Shown: one piece after another, positions 45,107 to 54,067 of the stretch
Numbering within the stretch: position 1 is the stretch's first letter
How the letters are laid out: each line of letters opens with the position of its first letter
DNA from: Candidatus Nitrosotalea bavarica
GTDB taxonomy: Archaea > Thermoproteota > Nitrososphaeria > Nitrososphaerales > Nitrosopumilaceae
Assembly (NCBI RefSeq): GCF_900167955.1
Contig: NZ_FUYK01000007.1
Coordinates: 62,001-126,000 of the forward strand
DNA: 64,000 nucleotides
Direction: 5' to 3'
Notes under the pieces: generated by a model
The model's input: the letters and a program-made list of their open reading frames with translations, nothing else
The model's database searches: none
Told to the model about the DNA's origin: nothing
Program-made: the position numbers and the translations under genes

Positions 45107-45541
45107 TTGAATCTGGAAGAAGTAAACAAGATATTTCGTAAATCTATAATTGATGGATATTTTGAGCCTAACCTTGTAAAACTTGATTTTAAAAAATCAA
45201 ACGTAAAACATCCTACAATTAGAGATGACGGACTAATGCAAACTAATTTACTGCATCTCTTCTTTGATATTGATACGGGTTCTGATTATCCTGATGGTGA
45301 TGAATGGTTTATGGCGGAATTTCTTTTTCCATATAGCATAAAGATTCCTGATAAACTCAAAGGCCCTGATTATTTTAGTACTGTATCAATAGGAGAGGGG
45401 AAAAATTTTTGGAGACACAGAGAACTTATCAGATACAAGTATGGAAAATCAAAGAAACTGGAAGAATCACTAGATTTTATTGAAAAAAAATACCGTGAAC
45501 TACATTCTATGTTGGAACCTCTTGAAAAAGAAATTAAGTAA
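45107..45541 (+). CDS. Hypothetical protein, 144 aa
   Basis: I do not recognise this protein. It is soluble, acidic in the middle (DIDTGSDYPDGDEWFMAEF) and ends in a charged helix (KKLEESLDFIEKKYRELHSMLEPLEKE). It has no signal, membrane segment or cysteine. Its 3' end overlaps the convergent 45534-46067 gene by 8 nt. The start at 45107 is TTG; no better ATG is in range. Confidence 0.6.
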   Translation: MNLEEVNKIFRKSIIDGYFEPNLVKLDFKKSNVKHPTIRDDGLMQTNLLHLFFDIDTGSDYPDGDEWFMAEFLFPYSIKIPDKLKGPDYFSTVSIGEGKNFWRHRELIRYKYGKSKKLEESLDFIEKKYRELHSMLEPLEKEIK

Positions 45542-46067
45542 TCTTCCATTCATTTTCTGAAAACTGATATGTTTGCTCTCCTACTTGACCTGCCCTGACA
45601 TTCCATTTTCCACTGATATAATCAAATTGGTATGAGACTTCGGTGATTTCTTTGGGTAGTTTTTTGGAATCAAGATGATATGGTAGCAATTCAAGAACAA
45701 AATCAATCTTATCGACAGCGGTATCAAAAGAACGTCTGTCATCTAGATCTATTGTAAAAATAATATCTGGCTTTCCTGAGAATTTTATGTATACGCGTAA
45801 ACTATTCCCTCCTCCCCTTCTCCGTTTCATTTCTTTTATGATGCCCTTGATTTTGTCCCATCGTGGAATTCCAAACCATTTGAAAAATGTTTCATTGAAT
45901 TCTAGTGGAAACGTAATGTTCATCATCGTTGTAAAATCTTCATCTTGGTTAGCGTTGGGATCTTCATTTACATTAAATATGTTATGTAATAGGGTGTAGA
46001 AAATCTCAAGCTCCCATGGAGAAATACCATAAAATCTTAGGGAAAGTGGAAGTTTGGTCGTACTCAT
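45534..46067 (-). CDS. Hypothetical protein, 177 aa
   Basis: I do not recognise this protein. It is soluble and mixed alpha/beta, with aromatic-rich ends (RFYGISPWELEIFYTLLHNIF; SYQFDYISGKWNVRAG), a basic patch KEMKRRRGGGNSLRVYIKF and an acidic DPNANQDEDFTT segment. It is followed upstream on the same strand by 46103-46654 with 35 nt between, so the two may form an operon. Confidence 0.6.
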   Translation of the reverse strand: MSTTKLPLSLRFYGISPWELEIFYTLLHNIFNVNEDPNANQDEDFTTMMNITFPLEFNETFFKWFGIPRWDKIKGIIKEMKRRRGGGNSLRVYIKFSGKPDIIFTIDLDDRRSFDTAVDKIDFVLELLPYHLDSKKLPKEITEVSYQFDYISGKWNVRAGQVGEQTYQFSENEWKIT

Positions 46068-46102
46068 TTACAGACAATGGTAAAAATTTCTAATTAAAGG
46101 TT

Positions 46103-46654
46103 CTAAACCGTCATGATGTACTTGAACAGATACAATATGCCTATTGTTGAAATTACATACACCATGGGCTTCCATGCTAATACTGGAAAACTTGGAGTGG
46201 CAAGTTTAACTTTGTAGTTATCGATGACCGTATTGACATACTTTCTTATTCGTTCATTCCAAATTTTGTATTCTATCTGATGTTTTTTTAATAGCGTTTC
46301 TATCTCGTAAAATACTGGAGTTCTCTGACAAAAAAGATGCTGTAGGTAGTCACGTGACACTTCTACTTCTGCTTGTATTGCAACAAAGCCTTTTTTCATT
46401 TCTAATAGTCTTACATGCATCTCCCATGGTTTTTTTAGCTTAAGAGATAAACCGCTACCAATCTGTGCTTCCTGTTTGTGTTCAAATTTTACATGTGTGA
46501 AACCTTCATGAGAAAATATCTTCAATAATTCCTCAACGCTTTTCTTTACTACTATGGTGAGTTGTTCTACTCCCTTTGTGTCAACCTTGACCTTGCTCTT
46601 GTTACCGTCTACAAAATACATGGTTTTGGGATATCTAGTAAGAAACTCTACCAT
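46103..46654 (-). CDS. Hypothetical tail-anchored protein, 183 aa
   Basis: I do not recognise this protein. The first 150 residues are soluble and charged (VKVDTKGVEQLTIVVKKSVEELLKIF; KLKKPWEMHVRLLEMKKG). A single hydrophobic helix near 163-181 (PMVYVISTIGILYLFKYIM) ends the chain, typical of a C-tail anchor exposing the domain to the cytoplasm. It lies between cofE and the 177-aa gene on the same strand. Confidence 0.65.
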   Translation of the reverse strand: MVEFLTRYPKTMYFVDGNKSKVKVDTKGVEQLTIVVKKSVEELLKIFSHEGFTHVKFEHKQEAQIGSGLSLKLKKPWEMHVRLLEMKKGFVAIQAEVEVSRDYLQHLFCQRTPVFYEIETLLKKHQIEYKIWNERIRKYVNTVIDNYKVKLATPSFPVLAWKPMVYVISTIGILYLFKYIMTV

Positions 46655-46695
46655 AACTCTGCGTCTATTTTAGTCATATTAAAACTATAGTTGTC

Positions 46696-47466
46696 TTAAA
46701 TTCTCATTCCTAGTCCACGAACATAGACACATTGTTCATACGAGATGGCCATGTCGCTTTCTCTTATCTTTCTATCAGTGAGTCTTGCATCAGAATCTCT
46801 AATTAGCACACAGGGAGTTGCATCTGACCCTTCACCCATCTTTAGATTTGCAATGGATGCAAGATCATCTGCTATAGCTTGAAAAGTAACTTTGAGAACA
46901 TTATCATACAAATCCTTTTCTCCTCGAAGATCAGAAGTTGGCTCAATACCTGAACAAGCTATTGCAACTCCAACAGTTCCTACTCTTCCAGGCATTAGTC
47001 TACTATCCGTGATGATTATTCCAACATGTGCATTATGCCTTAACATAAATTTTCTTCTAAGATGTTCTGCCACAAGATATGGCTCGTTTGGATACAAAAC
47101 CACGGTTCCACTTTGTGTATTGGATTTGTCTATTCCTGCATTTGGAGCCATGATATTATCTGATGATGTAATAACAAATCCTGGAATTCCACCAAATATT
47201 GTATCTGATTCCCTAAGAATTATTTCTGCTATCTTGGATTTCATGTGGAATCTCTTGCCAATTTTTTCTGCATCAAATGAAGGCACAACTTTATCGTACT
47301 CTAAAATTCTGTCCTGTGAATTAGCAACATACTTGCTTGAAATAACTAAAACATCGCCATTTACAGGAATCATATTAGCATTCTCCAAATCTATTACAAG
47401 GCTTTCAAACAAATCAAATTGTTCTTTTTTTAATGTGGACTTTATAGGTAAAACTGTAAGAGGCAT
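46696..47466 (-). CDS. cofE: Coenzyme F420-0:L-glutamate ligase
   Basis: This 256-residue CofE-family protein adds gamma-linked glutamates to F420-0. Typical segments are GDVLVISSKYVANSQ, NAGIDKSN, NAHVGIIITDSRLMPGR, GVAIACSGI and the DLYDNVLKVTFQAIADDLAS helix. It shows the organism makes the deazaflavin cofactor F420, used by many thaumarchaea. It is divergent from leuC1; the 70-nt spacer has boxes for both directions. Confidence 0.93.
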   Translation of the reverse strand: MPLTVLPIKSTLKKEQFDLFESLVIDLENANMIPVNGDVLVISSKYVANSQDRILEYDKVVPSFDAEKIGKRFHMKSKIAEIILRESDTIFGGIPGFVITSSDNIMAPNAGIDKSNTQSGTVVLYPNEPYLVAEHLRRKFMLRHNAHVGIIITDSRLMPGRVGTVGVAIACSGIEPTSDLRGEKDLYDNVLKVTFQAIADDLASIANLKMGEGSDATPCVLIRDSDARLTDRKIRESDMAISYEQCVYVRGLGMRI

Positions 47467-47536
47467 GTCTGGTTTTAAATAATAATTACTATTTAGGGTT
47501 CTGCAAACATTTTAATTTCTTGAAAGTTGATTTTTC

Positions 47537-48811
47537 ATGTTGAATATTACTGAAAAGATACTAGCCCGTGCTTCTGGAAAATCAAAGGTTTCCCCAGGAG
47601 ATGTGATTTTTGTTAATGTTGATAAGGTGATGATTCATGATGTATCTGGACCTGGAGTTATAGCAGTTTTTGAAAAATTGAAAAAGATAGGAATGAAAAT
47701 TGATAAATTATGGGATCCAGATAGAGTATGGGTTGCAGAAGACCACTTTGTACCTGCAGCAGATAAAATATCTGCACAAAATATTGTATCACTGACAAAC
47801 TTTACAAAACAATTTGGAATTAAGAAGCATTTCAAATATGGAATGGGCCAGTATGGCATATGTCATACTTTGTCTCATGAGGAAGCCATGGTGCTTCCAG
47901 GAGAAGTATATGTTGGAGGAGACTCTCACACCAATACTACCGGAGCTCTTGGAGCATTTGCTGCGGGTCTTGGACATACTGATATTGCGTATGTTTTGTT
48001 AAATGGTAAAATTTGGTTCAAGGTGCCTGAAACATTATACTTTAAGCTAAATGGAAAACTTCCAGATCATGTAATGGCAAAAGATCTGATACTAAAAATA
48101 ATTGGTGACATTGGAAATGATGGTGCAGCGTACAAGACAATGCAGTTTGGAGGTACAGGCATATCCGAAATGTCAGTTGAAAGTAGATTGACACTAACAA
48201 ATATGACAACTGAAGCAGGTGCCAAGAGTGGTATAGTTGAACCAGATCAAAAATTACGAGATTATCTTACAGCAAAAGGGGCTACAAAATATGATGAAGT
48301 TCATAGTGACGCAGATGCTCAATATGAAAAAATTTACGAGTATGAAGGTTCAGAAATAGAACCCACTGTCGCAAAACCATTCTCTCCTGAAAATATTGCC
48401 ATTGCACGTGACTTGTCTTCAATTGAACTTGATAAAGCATACATTGGATCATGCACTGGTGCAAAGCTAGAAGATTTACAAGCTGCAGCAAAAATTCTCA
48501 AAGGAAGAACTGTAAAAATAAGAACCGAGGTATTACCTGCCGCAATATCTATATTTAAAAAAGCCATGGAAGAAGGATTGTTGAAAATTTTCTTGGATGC
48601 TGGAGTAGTTGTAGGACCTCCTACATGTGGTGCCTGTTGCGGTGCTCATATGGGCGTATTGGCAAAAGATGAAATTTGTATCAGTACGACAAACAGAAAC
48701 TTTCCAGGAAGGATGGGACATGTTGAATCTCAAACATATCTTGCGTCACCACTTGTTGTAGCAGCATCTGCTATAACAGGAAAGATTACTGATCCGAGGG
48801 ATTTGAAATGA
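47537..48811 (+). CDS. leuC: 3-isopropylmalate dehydratase large subunit, archaeal type
   Basis: This 424-residue aconitase-superfamily protein has Fe-S cysteines in GSCTGAKLEDL and TCGACCGAHMG, plus GDSHTNTTGALG. The length fits the short archaeal LeuC/HacA group, which isomerises isopropylmalate or homologous 2-malates. Its stop overlaps leuD1 by 4 nt (ATGA). TTTAATTT at 47511-47518 is at leaderless distance. A second, longer large subunit lies at 49339, so this copy may act on a different substrate. Confidence 0.9.
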   Translation: MLNITEKILARASGKSKVSPGDVIFVNVDKVMIHDVSGPGVIAVFEKLKKIGMKIDKLWDPDRVWVAEDHFVPAADKISAQNIVSLTNFTKQFGIKKHFKYGMGQYGICHTLSHEEAMVLPGEVYVGGDSHTNTTGALGAFAAGLGHTDIAYVLLNGKIWFKVPETLYFKLNGKLPDHVMAKDLILKIIGDIGNDGAAYKTMQFGGTGISEMSVESRLTLTNMTTEAGAKSGIVEPDQKLRDYLTAKGATKYDEVHSDADAQYEKIYEYEGSEIEPTVAKPFSPENIAIARDLSSIELDKAYIGSCTGAKLEDLQAAAKILKGRTVKIRTEVLPAAISIFKKAMEEGLLKIFLDAGVVVGPPTCGACCGAHMGVLAKDEICISTTNRNFPGRMGHVESQTYLASPLVVAASAITGKITDPRDLK

Positions 48812-49290
48812 AAGGCTCTGTAATAAAATATGAACGAGATAACATAGATACTGATGTAATCTTGCCCGGTCCTTATCTTAAGATTCATGATTATGCTGAG
48901 TTGGCAAAACATGCCATGGAAGGACTCGACAAGGATTTTCATAAACGTGTTAAACCTGGTGATTTTATTGTCGCAGGAAAAAATTTTGGTTGTGGCTCTT
49001 CTAGAGAACATGCTCCAATAGCTCTATCTTATTCTGGAGTAAAAGCAGTTTTGGCTTTGTCTTTTGCAAGAATATTTTACAGAAATGCTGTAGATGGAGC
49101 TTTCTTACTCCCAATTGAAATAGATGAGAGTGCATATCATGATATCTCAGATATCGATTCACTTGAAATAGATATCTCTAAAAATGAAATTAAAAACTTG
49201 ACCAAAAACAAGGTATACAAAATGAAGCCTTTTCCAGAATTGATAGGTAAAATAATACAAGCTGGCGGGCTATTCAATTACAAACCTTAG
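48808..49290 (+). CDS. leuD: 3-isopropylmalate dehydratase small subunit, archaeal type
   Basis: This 160-residue small subunit has NFGCGSSREHAP, the swivelling-domain substrate loop. It forms the isomerase with the large subunit immediately upstream (4-nt overlap). The short length fits the archaeal LeuD group. The loop that determines substrate (after YERDNIDTDVILPG) matches the archaeal 2-malate isomerases, so the pair could be isopropylmalate or citraconate/homoaconitate specific. Confidence 0.9.
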   Translation: MKGSVIKYERDNIDTDVILPGPYLKIHDYAELAKHAMEGLDKDFHKRVKPGDFIVAGKNFGCGSSREHAPIALSYSGVKAVLALSFARIFYRNAVDGAFLLPIEIDESAYHDISDIDSLEIDISKNEIKNLTKNKVYKMKPFPELIGKIIQAGGLFNYKP

Positions 49291-49338
49291 CTCAAATCTT
49301 ATACCATTATATCTCCGGTTCTGATTAAGATGATCTAA

Positions 49339-50751
49339 ATGTCAAAGACATTATTTGAAAAAATATGGGATTCTCATATTGTTGTAGATGAAAATGGACG
49401 TTCACTACTTTATGTAGATAGACATCTTATTCATGAAGTTACATCTCCTCAAGCTTTCGATGGTTTACGCCTCAATGCAAGAAAAGTAAGACGTCCTGAT
49501 CTTACATTTGCAACAATGGATCATAACGTACCTACAAGTGATAGATCATTACCTATTTTAGATCAGACATCATCTGTACAAATTAAAACACTTGAAAAAA
49601 ACTGTAAAGAATTTGGAATTACGCTCTTTGACATTCATAGTCCGAATCAAGGTATTGTACACGTAATAGGCCCTGAATTGGGAATCACACTTCCAGGAAC
49701 AACAATTGTCTGTGGTGATAGTCATACATCAACACATGGTGCTTTTGGCTCCCTTGCATTTGGAATTGGTACCAGTGATGTTGAACACGTCTTGGCAACA
49801 CAATGTATTATGATGGAAAAACCAAAAACTTTTGAAATTAAAATTCAAGGAAAGAGAAAGAATCCTCATGCTGTAACTGCAAAAGACATCATCCTGTCAA
49901 TTATTAGGAAAATTGGAACTGCGGGAGGAACTGGAACCATAATTGAGTATCGAGGTGACACAATATCTGAATTGACAATGGAGCAGAGAATGACAATATG
50001 TAACATGTCAATAGAGGCAGGAGCACGTGCTGGATTGATTGCACCTGATGAAAAAACTTTCCAGTATCTTCGTGGACGAAAATACACTTCCGATAATTAT
50101 GATGAACTTGTTAATGATTGGCGTGAAAATCTAAAAACAGACAGCGGAGCAAAATTTGATAAATCCTTTACCCTTAGTGTAGAAAACATTGCACCTCAGG
50201 TTAGCTGGGGAACTAATCCTGCCATGACATCTGATGTAACTGAGAGTGTTCCTTTCCCAGATGAATATGGTAAAGGAAATCCCGAAGAAGTGAAGGGTGT
50301 AACAAAAGCACTCCAGTATATGGATCTTAAACCTGGTACTCCAATTGTGGATATTGTAATTGATAGAATATTCATTGGTTCATGTACTAATGCAAGATTA
50401 GAAGACTTGATGGAAGCAGCAAAAGTCGTAAAAGGAAAAAAGGTTTCATCTAAAGTGCGAGCAATGGTGGTACCTGGATCACAACTTGTAAAGAAAAATG
50501 CAGAAGAGATGGGTCTTGATAAAATATTCAAAGATGCTGGATTTGAATGGAGGGAATCTGGCTGTAGCATGTGTCTTGGTATGAATCCTGATATCTTGGC
50601 AGCAGGTGAGAGATGTGCCAGTACTTCTAACAGAAACTTTGAAGGAAGGCAGGGTACTGGTGGAAGGACACATCTTGTAAGCCCTGTAATGGCGGCTGCC
50701 GCTGCAATTAATGGCCACTTTGTAGATGTAAGAGAATTGGATCTGAAATAG
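49339..50751 (+). CDS. leuC: 3-isopropylmalate dehydratase large subunit, bacterial type
   Basis: This 470-residue protein closely resembles bacterial Leu[13 protein letters not shown] at the start, [13 protein letters not shown], and Fe-S cysteines in [11 protein letters not shown] and [12 protein letters not shown]. It converts 2-isopropylmalate to 3-isopropylmalate in leucine synthesis. A TTATAT box at 49307-49312 precedes it. It is followed 1 nt later by its own small subunit. It is a separate lineage from the 424-aa copy upstream, judging by length and motif context. Confidence 0.93.
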   Translation: MSKTLFEKIWDSHIVVDENGRSLLYVDRHLIHEVTSPQAFDGLRLNARKVRRPDLTFATMDHNVPTSDRSLPILDQTSSVQIKTLEKNCKEFGITLFDIHSPNQGIVHVIGPELGITLPGTTIVCGDSHTSTHGAFGSLAFGIGTSDVEHVLATQCIMMEKPKTFEIKIQGKRKNPHAVTAKDIILSIIRKIGTAGGTGTIIEYRGDTISELTMEQRMTICNMSIEAGARAGLIAPDEKTFQYLRGRKYTSDNYDELVNDWRENLKTDSGAKFDKSFTLSVENIAPQVSWGTNPAMTSDVTESVPFPDEYGKGNPEEVKGVTKALQYMDLKPGTPIVDIVIDRIFIGSCTNARLEDLMEAAKVVKGKKVSSKVRAMVVPGSQLVKKNAEEMGLDKIFKDAGFEWRESGCSMCLGMNPDILAAGERCASTSNRNFEGRQGTGGRTHLVSPVMAAAAAINGHFVDVRELDLK

Positions 50752-50752
50752 A

Positions 50753-51325
50753 ATGGAATCATTCAAGAAGATAAAAAGCATAGTTACACCACTTGACAAG
50801 GTCAATGTTGATACTGATCAAATAGTTCCAAAACAATTCCTAAAACTAATCCAGAGAACTGGGTTTGGTCAATTCTTGTTTTATGACTGGAGGTATGAAA
50901 AAGATGGTATTCTGAGAAAAGATTTCATCTTAAACGATCCAACGTACAAAAATTCTAGAATCTTACTTGCAAGAGATAACTTTGGTTGTGGTTCTAGTAG
51001 AGAGCATGCAGTATGGGCACTTGATGATTTTGGGTTTAAGGTGATAATCTCTACATCTTTTGCTGATATATTTTATAATAATTGTTTCAAAAATGGAATT
51101 TTACCAATTAGAGTCTCAGATGAAATATTGCAGAAATTATTTTCAACAAAATCTGAAATTGAAATAGATTTGGAAGATCAAACAATCATGGTGGATAATA
51201 CACATGTCTCATTTGACATTGAGCCTCATTGGAAAAAGATTCTACTTGAAGGTCTAGATGATATTGCAATGACTTTACAACATGAGAGCCAAATTACGAA
51301 ATACGAACGTTCTCACAAAATCTAA
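50753..51325 (+). CDS. leuD: 3-isopropylmalate dehydratase small subunit, bacterial type
   Basis: This 190-residue protein is like bacterial LeuD: DKVNVDTDQIVPKQFLK, RDNFGCGSSREHAVWAL and a C-terminal extension. It pairs with the large subunit ending 2 nt upstream. The 3' end overlaps the convergent nucleotidyltransferase by 4 nt. Confidence 0.92.
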   Translation: MESFKKIKSIVTPLDKVNVDTDQIVPKQFLKLIQRTGFGQFLFYDWRYEKDGILRKDFILNDPTYKNSRILLARDNFGCGSSREHAVWALDDFGFKVIISTSFADIFYNNCFKNGILPIRVSDEILQKLFSTKSEIEIDLEDQTIMVDNTHVSFDIEPHWKKILLEGLDDIAMTLQHESQITKYERSHKI

Positions 51326-52056
51326 GTGCCGAATTTCTTTATTATGGAATCAATCAATTCTTTGTTTCTATCCACACGTGTTGGAGAATCTATGTCTAAC
51401 CACTGGGTTTTTCCTATGTCATAGGCCGCAATCTTTCTTTTTCTAGATAATGGCTGCAAAATATCATACGATAGATTCAGGTCTTTCTTTTTTTGTTTTT
51501 TAATTTTTATTTTATTTATTATTTCAGAATTTATGATGTATATCCCTAGGCATTCGGCCATCTGCAATTCAATAGTGGGTTTTTCTTTAAATTCTTCAAT
51601 AATTCCGTTATTTACTATTGCAAATCCTGTTTCTTCTTTTCTATATCTTCTCACAGCTATTGTAGCTATAGTCTTGGAATCCTTGTGAAAACGATACATC
51701 TTGTTTATGTCGACTGGACATAGGTTATCAACAAACCACAAGATGAATTCTTTATTCTTTCCAATTGTTGAGCTTAGGTGAATAAGGTCCCCTCCCGTTC
51801 CACTCTGTGAATCTTGTATGAACTTTATTGGTTTTTTAACTGAAATGTGATTTTCAAAATATTTTTCTATCTGTTTCCCAATTCCCGAAAAATCTCCTAG
51901 TATGATTATACTATCAATGATATCAAACTTGGAAAGATATCTTACAACATGATAAATGAGCGGTCTACCCTGAACCGGAATCATTGCTTTTGGGATATGA
52001 TCTGTAAATGGCCTTCCGCGAGTTCCGCGGCCTCCTGCCAGAATTACAGCTTTCAA
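51322..52056 (-). CDS. Sugar-phosphate nucleotidyltransferase
   Basis: This 244-residue protein has the nucleotidyltransferase P-loop AVILAGGRGTRGRPFTDHIPKAMIPV, with later WFVDNLCP (metal site) and GFAIVNNGIIEEFKEKP. It activates a sugar phosphate to NDP-sugar (glucose-1-phosphate thymidylyl/uridylyl or mannose-1-phosphate guanylyl type) for glycan synthesis. It lacks the C-terminal beta-helix of GlmU. It follows rps9 by 2 nt on the same strand, so it is probably co-transcribed with the ribosomal genes. Confidence 0.85.
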   Translation of the reverse strand: MKAVILAGGRGTRGRPFTDHIPKAMIPVQGRPLIYHVVRYLSKFDIIDSIIILGDFSGIGKQIEKYFENHISVKKPIKFIQDSQSGTGGDLIHLSSTIGKNKEFILWFVDNLCPVDINKMYRFHKDSKTIATIAVRRYRKEETGFAIVNNGIIEEFKEKPTIELQMAECLGIYIINSEIINKIKIKKQKKKDLNLSYDILQPLSRKRKIAAYDIGKTQWLDIDSPTRVDRNKELIDSIIKKFGT

Positions 52057-52058
52057 GA

Positions 52059-52514
52059 CTATCTATACGATTTCTGTTTTCTTCTTCTAGCACCAGGACC
52101 GCCAAATTTCTTTGGTTCCTTTCGTCTATCGTCACCGCTTAGCAAATGTTTATCAAATTCTGTTAATCGTTTTCTAAGATCCTCTCTCACGGTTCTTGTA
52201 AGTGGATGATCCTTTGGTTCTTTTCTGGACTTTGTCCATCCTGTCATGGCTCTTGAAATTGCAATTGCACTTGCATATGATTGTCCAACAAAACCACCGC
52301 CTTTGACTTTAACTGAAACATCTATTTTGTTTCTAAGATCTCCTGCAACTTCCAAAGGTCCTAGCATAATTTCGCGTGCTACTTCTTGTTGAACCATTTC
52401 TACTGGAACATTGTTGATTCTTACACGACCTACTCCTTTTGTGATAAATGCATGTGCTCGTGCAGTCTTTCTAGTTGCGTAATAGCTTTCTAATTTTACC
52501 ATTATTCGTGCCAC
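52059..52514 (-). CDS. rps9: Small ribosomal subunit protein uS9
   Basis: This 151-residue S9 has RKTARAHAFITKGVGRVRINN at the start and the conserved C-terminal basic tail (PGARRRKQKSYR) that reaches the P-site tRNA. It overlaps rpl13 by 13 nt. In many archaea rpoN and rpoK follow here; neither is seen. Confidence 0.96.
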   Translation of the reverse strand: MARIMVKLESYYATRKTARAHAFITKGVGRVRINNVPVEMVQQEVAREIMLGPLEVAGDLRNKIDVSVKVKGGGFVGQSYASAIAISRAMTGWTKSRKEPKDHPLTRTVREDLRKRLTEFDKHLLSGDDRRKEPKKFGGPGARRRKQKSYR

Positions 52515-52981
52515 CCAACCATTTTACCTAATTCTCCTAGAGTTGTATAATATGGAGAAGGTCTTCTAATTTTTGCATCATCAAACTGTGTTGTTTTCTT
52601 TGATCTTAATTCATTTGGTACTCCGAGATAAGCTCTTAATCTTTTCAAAGATGTCTTACCTGATGGTTTATTCTTTGGTAACATTCCTCTTACCATTCTG
52701 CTTATGATAGTGTCTGGTCTACGAGGGTGGAATGGACCAAATTTAGGATTATTGATACTAGCTACTTCCAAAAACTTTCTATATTCTTCTATGATTGCTT
52801 TTCTATCTCCTGAAATCATAATGTTTTCAGAATTTACAATTGATACTCTATTTCCTTTTATGAGAAGTTTGGCAACATGTGAACAAAGTCTACCTGCAAT
52901 CAAATTTGTTCCGTCTACTATGATTGTTTGTGAAGCTGGATTCTTCTCTGCTGATTTTACTTCAGTAACTTGTTTAACCAA
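52502..52981 (-). CDS. rpl13: Large ribosomal subunit protein uL13
   Basis: This 159-residue protein has IIVDGTNLIAGRLCSHVAKLL, GPFHPRRPDTIISRMVRGMLP and the LRAYLGVPNEL ending of archaeal L13. It overlaps rpl18e by 8 nt and rps9 by 13 nt, so the three genes form one unit. Confidence 0.96.
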   Translation of the reverse strand: MVKQVTEVKSAEKNPASQTIIVDGTNLIAGRLCSHVAKLLIKGNRVSIVNSENIMISGDRKAIIEEYRKFLEVASINNPKFGPFHPRRPDTIISRMVRGMLPKNKPSGKTSLKRLRAYLGVPNELRSKKTTQFDDAKIRRPSPYYTTLGELGKMVGWHE

Positions 52982-53321
52982 TGATTTTCACTCCTTTTCC
53001 TGTTGGATGATTCTTGATAATTTGAGAGATGTCTAATATCTTTCCACCTGATTCTATTATCTTCTTTGCGCCAGTAGCTGATATGGAAAATGAACATAAT
53101 GATATTTTATGTGAAAGATTTCCTGTTCCTAATACTTTTCCTGGAACTATAATTACGTCATTATCTGACGCAAATTTATCTATCTGACCCAAGTTGAGTG
53201 TTCTCTTGGCTCTGGTTGGTTTTAAAGCCAGTTCTGCCAGTTTTTCCCATATGGGTGCATTGTTCTTCTTTGATGCACCACGTAAGGTCTTTACCATTTG
53301 AATAACAACTTGATTAGTCAT
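52974..53321 (-). CDS. rpl18e: Large ribosomal subunit protein eL18
   Basis: This 115-residue protein has KNNAPIWEKLAELALKPTRAKRTLNLGQIDKFASDND, typical of archaeal L18e, and a C-terminal PTGKGVKIIG. It is preceded by rpoD with 40 nt between, a conserved rpoD-rpl18e-rpl13-rps9 order. Confidence 0.95.
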   Translation of the reverse strand: MTNQVVIQMVKTLRGASKKNNAPIWEKLAELALKPTRAKRTLNLGQIDKFASDNDVIIVPGKVLGTGNLSHKISLCSFSISATGAKKIIESGGKILDISQIIKNHPTGKGVKIIG

Positions 53322-53361
53322 GTGTAATAATGCCCACTTTTACCCAAATATAATATATGCT

Positions 53362-53997
53362 TCAACCGAGTGCGGCTACGTTCTTCTGGAATTCGCCCAA
53401 TCTTTTTTCAAGCTCTTCGATGGCTGCTCTTAGAACCTCTTTTGGAGTCAAGCTACCTGTAGTCTCTATGGACAAAACATGTTCATCGGGATTATTTGTA
53501 GATGTAAGTGCTGAGACTGTGGCAGAATTCCATTTAGCATGATCGCTACCTCTACCTAGTCTTGCATAGGCTTCTACCTTCAATTTCTGACTAGGAGCTA
53601 GTGCAACAATTGGAATGTTAGGACTAACAGGCTTTACAACTTCATCTTCTGAGCTAATTTCTGCTGAAGTTATTGTACGAGTTGTATCTGCACTGCCGGA
53701 ATCAAGCATAAGTAAGACTCTACATCGACTACAGCCAAGTTCACTATGGCAGTCACATGCAGATGGCTCGATAAATCTCTCAAGATCTGTTTTTAATGGC
53801 ATCATTGCAAGTCTATGAGCTATTCCTTCATCAGGTAAAACTGATGAATTTTCAATAATTACAACATCATCAACAGCAAATGTGGGAATTCCTGCTAGGC
53901 AAATTCGTCTAAGCGCATTAGCATATTGAATAGGTATGCCTTTCAATTTTACAACCATATTGTTACCACTTTCCTCAACAATCTCTAAAGAAGTCAA
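53362..53997 (-). CDS. rpoD: DNA-directed RNA polymerase subunit D (Rpo3), without Fe-S domain
   Basis: This 211-residue alpha/Rpb3-like assembly subunit has an N-terminal dimerisation domain (YANALRRICLAGIPTFAVDDV) and a C-terminal helix. Cysteines 81, 83, 89 and 92 (CDCHSELGCSRC) match the zinc loop of eukaryotic RPB3. The extra ferredoxin-like domain that binds an Fe-S cluster in Sulfolobus and many euryarchaeal subunits is absent; the chain passes directly to LGRGSDHAKWNS. It lies upstream of rpl18e as in other archaea. Confidence 0.95.
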   Translation of the reverse strand: MTSLEIVEESGNNMVVKLKGIPIQYANALRRICLAGIPTFAVDDVVIIENSSVLPDEGIAHRLAMMPLKTDLERFIEPSACDCHSELGCSRCRVLLMLDSGSADTTRTITSAEISSEDEVVKPVSPNIPIVALAPSQKLKVEAYARLGRGSDHAKWNSATVSALTSTNNPDEHVLSIETTGSLTPKEVLRAAIEELEKRLGEFQKNVAALG

Positions 53998-54067
53998 ATC
54001 TTACGAAAAGGAACTAAAATTCCAAATAAAAATCTAGCGAGTTTTTCTTTATAGATAAATACCGAGT

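Noticed and set aside
46892-47482. 196-residue plus-strand ORF
   Set aside because: It is antisense to cofE, whose frame matches a known family along its whole length.
50196-50762. 188-residue minus-strand ORF
   Set aside because: It is antisense to the bacterial-type leuC and has serine/proline-rich composition typical of shadow frames.
51322-52056. GlmU (bifunctional) for the nucleotidyltransferase
   Set aside because: The C-terminal left-handed beta-helix acetyltransferase domain is missing; only the nucleotidyltransferase domain is present.
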